From Lachnospiraceae bacterium UBA4711 (GTDB lineage Bacteria; Bacillota; Clostridia; Lachnospirales; Lachnospiraceae), in the NCBI GenBank assembly GCA_002404515.1, contig DHJV01000014.1:1-37459 (forward strand): a stretch of 37,459 nt of DNA, given 5' to 3'. Positions 33,623-37,459 of this stretch are shown here, piece by piece. The notes under the pieces were generated by a model that did no database searches, was not told the origin of the DNA, and saw nothing but the letters and a program-made list of their open reading frames with translations. The position numbers and the translations under genes were made by a program. The number at the start of each line of letters is the position of its first letter. Within the stretch, counting starts at the first letter, position 1.

Positions 33623-33656
33623 AACCGCCGGGAGTATCATGCCTTCGGCGGTTTTT
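33623..33656 (+). terminator. Terminator after the SecB-like gene
   Basis: AACCGCCG (33623-33630) pairs with CGGCGGTT (33646-33653), then TTTTT. It shares the CCGCCGGGAGT...CTTTCGGCGG plan with the ugd terminator, so it may be another scar copy. Confidence 0.85.
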
Positions 33657-33682
33657 GTTCATGAAGAAATAAAATAAGATGC

Positions 33683-33710
33683 TTGAAAAATTTGTTGATT
33701 TGTGTAGAAT
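33683..33710 (+). promoter_or_regulatory. Candidate promoter of the PHP/ATPase remnant
   Basis: TTGAAA (33683-33688), 16-bp spacer, TAGAAT (33705-33710). About 150 nt of leader follows before ATG 33867, which has AAAGGAG upstream. No other gene is seen in 33571-33866. Confidence 0.4.
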
Positions 33711-33866
33711 AGTGATTGTAAGACATGGGTAGGGGAATGGCTTACAGGGGCGTGGGGAATTCTATATGGTTATCTTTCTGTTATAGTTTCTTTCCTGAAA
33801 AGAGAGTCGTTGTAGAGTTTCCTAAAATAATAATTAAGAAAAATAATAACAAAGGAGAATTTTTAT

Positions 33867-34897
33867 ATGCAATGCTCTTATGGATCTATATGGCGCAAGT
33901 GGGATTTTCATATTCATACTCCATATTCTATTTTGAATAATAATTTTGGATTTAATCCGTTTGAATTAACAGAAGAAGATTTAGAAGAAAAATTTGATGA
34001 ATACGTAACAAAACTTTTTACGTTGGCTGTGGAAAATAACATTGCTGCGATTGGTATTACAGATTATTTTATGTTGGAAGGATACAAGCGTATTAAAGAA
34101 AAATATTTGTCGTCACCTTCAAAAATGCTTCAGTGTTTTCCTGATGATGAAATACGACATAAAATAGAAAATATTTTTGTTTTCCCTAATATTGAATTGC
34201 GTTTAGAAAACTTTGTTGGACAAGGGGCAAGCTCGATAAACTATCATGTGATTTTTTCAAATGATGTAGCAATACAAGATATCGAGGATAATTTCTTGCA
34301 TCAATTGACTTTCAATTATGACAGTGGAAATAAACGATCGTTAACATTTTCAAATATTAAAGAACTTGGACGGCAGATAATACAAGATAATAATGATTCT
34401 GGATCTGAATTACTGGTAGGTTTAAAGCATGTAATGATTTTATCGAGAGTATGTCTCCTGGTAAAAAAGCGCTGGTTCTTCTTGAGATGCTAATTAGTCT
34501 TGAAGATAGCAAATGTCCAATATTAATTGATCAGCCAGAGGATGACTTGGATAATAGATCTATTTATAATGATCTTGTTCAATATATTAAAAAAAAGAAA
34601 AAGGAACGTCAAATAATCATTGTAACGCATAATGCTAATGCTGTGTTGGGAGCTGATGCGGAAGAAATTATTATCGCAAATCAAAATGGAAGTGGAACTG
34701 AAAATGCAGAAAAGAGATTTGAATATCGAAGCGGTGCAATAGAAAATGATGAGATTTTGACTGATGAGGATGGAAAAACATTAAAAGGAATCTTAAATCA
34801 AAAAGGTATACAAACTCAGATTTGTGATATTTTGGAAGGCGGACGTATGGCATTTAAACTCAGACAAAATAAATATGCAGGGATTCATCATGAATAA
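33867..34897 (+). pseudogene. Internally deleted PHP-domain/ABC-ATPase gene (TrlF-like)
   Basis: Two open frames remain of a much larger gene (family about 900-1000 residues). Frame 1 (33867-34493) has an N-terminal PHP domain: WRKWDFHIHTPYSILNN with the HxHTPxS metal motif, AAIGITDYFMLEGY and IENIFVFPNIELRL. At about 34436 it runs into frame 2 (open to 34897), which is the C-terminal part of an SMC/ABC-type ATPase: SPGKKALVLLEML (signature), PILIDQPEDDLDN (Walker B) and IIIVTHNANAVLGADAE (H-loop). The Walker A region and several hundred codons between are missing and the frame has changed. No activity is expected from either piece. Ribosome site AAAGGAG is intact. Confidence 0.8.
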
Positions 34898-34985
34898 ATT
34901 AATAATCTCATATATTACAGGGATTGTGAGATGACTGATTGGGTGAATAAAACATTAAGCAATGGCTTGACACATGATTTTTTAT

Positions 34986-35039
34986 AAAATATAATCCAGA
35001 TAAAGTTGAACACGATAAACTTTATCTGGATTATATTTT
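34986..35039 (+). terminator. Perfect 22-bp stem-loop before the ATPase gene
   Basis: Arms at 34986-35007 and 35018-35039 are exact inverted repeats (inner part ATCCAGATAAAGTT / AACTTTATCTGGAT) around a 10-nt loop; the right arm ends in a short T run. It could end transcription from upstream, or mask the leader of the next gene, whose start is only 14 nt away. It is A/T-rich. Confidence 0.6.
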
Positions 35040-35052
35040 TATAGAGGACAAT

Positions 35053-36453
35053 ATGAATCATTTTTATTGTAGAGAAAAGGAATTACAGAAATTAAATATA
35101 AGATATAACGACGAAGATTTTGAATGTGCGATTATTTATGGACGCCGTCGGGTTGGGAAGACTGCATTGATCAATGAATTTTGCAAAGATAAACCAACTA
35201 TATTTTATTCTGCATTAAATACGACGGAAAAAGAAAACCTGGAATCGCTTTCAAAGGCTATTATGAGTTATGAACACCCAGAGGCTGAAGGATTTCCGAT
35301 ATTTCAGGATTATGATGCTGCGTTAGCGGAGATAACATCACTGGCACAGAAGCAAAGACTTATATTTGTAATAGATGAATATCCATACCTGGCGAAAGCA
35401 AAACCTGCGATGTCTGCCATGTTGCAGCATCTGATTGATCATAAATGGGGAGAGACAAAGTTATTTTTGATTTTGTGTGGGTCGTCTATGAGTTTTATGG
35501 AGCATCAGGTGTTAGGACAGGAAAGCCCATTGTATGGACGAAGAACTTGTCAGTTTAAGATACAGCCGCTTGATTATAGAGATACGGCGGTTTTTCATCC
35601 GGAATTGTCACACGAGGATAATGCACTGATTTATGGAATTACCGGAGGTGTACCGCATTACATTAATAAATTGAATGTGAAAAAGGATGTGCGGGAAGCT
35701 TTGCAGGCGGATCTGTTTGATCGTTCCGGGTATCTGTATGAGGAACCCGCAAATCTATTAAAACAGGAGCTTCGAGAACCCGCCATTTATAATGCGATTA
35801 TAAAAGCGATTGCGGAAGGCGCATCCAGATTGAATGAAATCGTAATGAAAGTAGGGGAAACCAGTGGAACCTGTATGAGCTATCTGAGGACATTGATGGA
35901 GCTTGGAATAGTCCGAAAAGAGACGCCGATAACAGAAAAAGTGGGTAAAAAGACAATTTATATGTTGGCAGATAATTTCTTCCGGTTCTGGTATCGTTTT
36001 GTACCATCGAATATAAATGCAATCGATTCTGGACGCATTCAGGATATATATAAGATTGCGGTGCAGCAGTATATTCCACATTATATGGGACAGATATTTG
36101 AACAGATGTGTCGGGAATATCTGCTATATTATGCACAACAGCTTCCGATTCCACTCGCGGAGGTTGGACAATGGTGGGGCACTGACCCGGTGAAAAAAAA
36201 GCAGGTTCAGATAGATCTGGTTGGAGTTCCAGCATCAGGTGATGCATATATAATTGGTTCCTGTAAATATAGAAATGAAAAATTCGGTATTGATGAGCTC
36301 GAATTACTCCGGGAATATGCAAATGTGTTTGGCAAAGGACAGAAGTATGATTATTATATATTCTCGAAAGGCGGCTTCACGGAAGAACTGCAAAAGGCGG
36401 CTGAGAAGGGCGAGGTAACGTTGGTTACTCTGGATGAGATGTATGAGAGATAA
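35053..36453 (+). CDS. ATPase with C-terminal DUF234 nuclease-like domain
   Basis: 466 residues. The archaeal-type ATPase_2 domain starts FYCREKELQKL; Walker A is GRRRVGKT (30-37), Walker B LIFVIDEYPYL (about 103-112) and a sensor-like LILCGSSMSFME follows. A winged-helix region (about 250-330: RLNEIVMKVGETSGTCMSYLRTLMELGIV) is followed by a DUF234 domain with FFRFWYRFV and a PD-(D/E)xK-like end, QIDLVGV...YIIGSCKYRN, in which the usual Glu before Cys-Lys is Ser. The function is unknown; such proteins are common in anaerobes. Ribosome site AGAGGA is present. The VanZ-like gene overlaps its end. Confidence 0.85.
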   Translation: MNHFYCREKELQKLNIRYNDEDFECAIIYGRRRVGKTALINEFCKDKPTIFYSALNTTEKENLESLSKAIMSYEHPEAEGFPIFQDYDAALAEITSLAQKQRLIFVIDEYPYLAKAKPAMSAMLQHLIDHKWGETKLFLILCGSSMSFMEHQVLGQESPLYGRRTCQFKIQPLDYRDTAVFHPELSHEDNALIYGITGGVPHYINKLNVKKDVREALQADLFDRSGYLYEEPANLLKQELREPAIYNAIIKAIAEGASRLNEIVMKVGETSGTCMSYLRTLMELGIVRKETPITEKVGKKTIYMLADNFFRFWYRFVPSNINAIDSGRIQDIYKIAVQQYIPHYMGQIFEQMCREYLLYYAQQLPIPLAEVGQWWGTDPVKKKQVQIDLVGVPASGDAYIIGSCKYRNEKFGIDELELLREYANVFGKGQKYDYYIFSKGGFTEELQKAAEKGEVTLVTLDEMYER

Positions 36454-36919
36454 GGGAAAAAATCATAAATGCAAGTTCATAGCAGCCGTAATCACATTTC
36501 TGATCGTGGCAATCGTCGTGTGGGTTATTTTCAAACTCACATTCCAATCGCCAGAAGATACGGTGGCATTGTCAGATAAAGCTGCTCAATATCCGACAGT
36601 GACGTCGTTTTTGAAATGGGCGGGGCAGTATGTGCCTTGGACGGTTCGACAGTGGGCGCATGTGTTTGAATATTTATTTGTTGGTTTGACAGTTGGAGTA
36701 TTTTATGGATGTCTGATCCGGAGGACATGGATTGTTATATTGGCATCTGGCGCGAGTTGTGCACTTATCTCGTTTGTGGATCAATATGTGCGGATTTATA
36801 TTGTAGGTAGACATTTTGATCGATTCGATCTGGTGTTGGATGCACTTGGCTATGGAATAATGATTTTGATTGTGTGTATAGTGCATGGCGTGATCAGGTG
36901 TGTAAAGAAAAATCCGTAA
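36434..36919 (+). CDS. VanZ-like membrane protein
   Basis: 161 residues, four transmembrane segments (about 14-33, 75-97, 99-120, 135-155). The VanZ pattern is visible: VRQWAHVFEYLFVGL (His and Glu in the second segment) and SFVDQYVRIYIVGRHFDRFDLVLDALGYGIMI, the D-Q...R..D...D..G motif. VanZ-like proteins affect glycopeptide or lipid-linked envelope processes; the exact role is unknown. ATG 36434 and ATG 36443 are both possible, each inside the end of the upstream gene and without a clear ribosome site, so translation is probably coupled. Confidence 0.85.
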   Translation: MRCMRDKGKNHKCKFIAAVITFLIVAIVVWVIFKLTFQSPEDTVALSDKAAQYPTVTSFLKWAGQYVPWTVRQWAHVFEYLFVGLTVGVFYGCLIRRTWIVILASGASCALISFVDQYVRIYIVGRHFDRFDLVLDALGYGIMILIVCIVHGVIRCVKKNP

Positions 36920-36926
36920 CAAAGCA

Positions 36927-36962
36927 AAATACCGTGTGGATTCCCCAATCCACACGGTATTT
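36927..36962 (+). terminator. Terminator after the VanZ-like gene
   Basis: A perfect 16-bp stem (AAATACCGTGTGGATT and its complement) with a CCCC loop, ending TTTCTATAT. Strong stem but weak T run; it could act on both strands. Confidence 0.75.
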
Positions 36963-37256
36963 CTATATAAAACACACATCTGAGCTGCTGCTTTCGAACA
37001 TCAACAACCCATCTCTCCCCAAGATGTCCAAAGGTGTTTGCTTTGAACACATTTAGCGTAACATAAGTGGAAGAAAAAACAAGGGGGTTGGCACAATTGA
37101 CGCGCTGGAGAGCATACTTTTTCACTTCCGTGCATTTTCTGCTATATTTCATGCAGAATCGTAAAGCTCTGTTTTTGTAATTTTGAAAAAAATACAGGTT
37201 ATATCCGAGGATAAAAACTTGTGATATATATTACATAAGGGCAGTACCAGCCGTTT
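36963..37256 (+). other. Gap without a recognisable gene
   Basis: 294 bp. I see no convincing gene. There are two short inverted repeats: GTGTT...AACAC near 37030-37050 and TTCTGC/GCAGAA (37137-37158). No terminator is visible for the M23 gene that ends at 37257. Confidence 0.5.
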
Positions 37257-37459
37257 TTATTGCATCTGCACATATTCCAATGGATCGACAACCTCATCAT
37301 TCACCCGCATTTCGAAATGCAGATGTGGTCCGGTACTGTTACCGGTGTTGCCGGAGAGTCCGAGCAGGTCGCCTTGCGCGACAGTCTGTCCGACTTCGAC
37401 AGCGGTTTCAGACAGATGTCCGTAACGGATGACCATGCCATCTCCGCAGTCCACATAGA
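37257..37459 (-). CDS. M23 peptidoglycan endopeptidase (C-terminus only)
   Basis: The last 66 codons of a larger gene entering from the right edge. They show an intact LytM/M23 end: YVDCGDGMVIRYGHLSE, GQTVAQGDLLGLSGNTG, and STGPHLHFEMRVN with the HxH zinc motif, then VDPLEYVQ. Unlike the SpoIIQ-like protein, the visible zinc ligands are complete, so it should be an active glycine- or diaminopimelate-bond cleaving endopeptidase. The N-terminal domains and start are outside the window. Confidence 0.88.
   Translation of the reverse strand, partial: YVDCGDGMVIRYGHLSETAVEVGQTVAQGDLLGLSGNTGNSTGPHLHFEMRVNDEVVDPLEYVQMQ

Noticed and set aside
33725..33940. 71-codon frame before the PHP remnant
   Set aside because: It overlaps the start of the PHP frame, has no ribosome site, and its end is an out-of-frame reading of the PHP coding region.
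27540..34900. Transposon or integrase-borne island
   Set aside because: No transposase, integrase, terminal inverted repeats or tRNA target is seen. The Rpn protein is a transposase-like nuclease by name only, and the repeats are gene fragments.
35053..36919. Two-gene defence system of DUF234-ATPase and VanZ-like protein
   Set aside because: They overlap, but both families are common as single genes in anaerobes and nothing in the sequence ties their functions together.

Overview
The window looks like a chromosomal segment of an anaerobic, spore-lineage Firmicute, most likely Lachnospiraceae. The reasons are a SpoIID/SpoIIQ sporulation pair, a PerR-type regulator, a cytosolic cellobiose phosphorylase, AGGAGG-type ribosome sites and sigma-A promoters. 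No RNA gene and no CRISPR array was recognised. All functional calls come from reading motifs by eye.

Layout. (1) 1-2320, minus strand: thiG and a right-truncated thiH for the thiazole half of thiamine, behind a strong promoter and a hairpin-rich leader. (2) 2480-4310: a SpoIID-like and a SpoIIQ-like gene, both lacking expected catalytic residues, followed by four related stem-loops. (3) 4338-7417: perR with a promoter and a self-operator candidate, a PAS/degenerate-GGDEF/EAL c-di-GMP protein, and acpP. (4) 7435-10048, minus strand: GH94 cellobiose phosphorylase. (5) 10175-27572: an exopolysaccharide/capsule locus. Its ends have balanced base composition: priming sugar transferase and a DUF1972-type glycosyltransferase on the left, UDP-glucose dehydrogenase on the right. 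The middle (13033-26234) is very AT-rich and holds two GT2s, a GT4, Wzy, an acyltransferase-pyruvyltransferase fusion, a WecF-like transferase, Wzx, a nitroreductase and a WecE/RffA aminotransferase. The gene set implies a Wzx/Wzy-made polymer primed on undecaprenyl phosphate, carrying a 4-amino-4,6-dideoxygalactose-type sugar and pyruvate ketals. A Mrr-nuclease/STAND-type NTPase, probably a defence gene, sits between the aminotransferase and ugd.

(6) 27573-34900: an accessory region full of recombination scars. The 3' end of ugd occurs three times (intact, about 28.6 kb, about 31.5-32.1 kb). An Rpn-family nuclease gene is present whole and as an internally deleted, fused remnant. Between the scars lie small operons: three unrecognised genes (29244-30953), a GNAT/hypothetical/SecB-like trio (32216-33570), and the broken remains of a PHP-plus-ABC-ATPase (TrlF-like) gene. 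The simplest reading is repeated exchange of material next to ugd, leaving ugd and rpn fragments as scars. (7) 35053-37459: a DUF234-type ATPase, a VanZ-like membrane protein and the C-terminal end of an M23 endopeptidase leaving the window.

Most notable points: the rpn gene carries an internal Shine-Dalgarno and ATG that would make a small C-terminal protein, as in the intragenic antitoxins described for Rpn nucleases; in-frame deletions at 8-bp direct repeats occur in both the rpn and the ugd remnants; a SecB-fold chaperone lies in an accessory operon of a Gram-positive.
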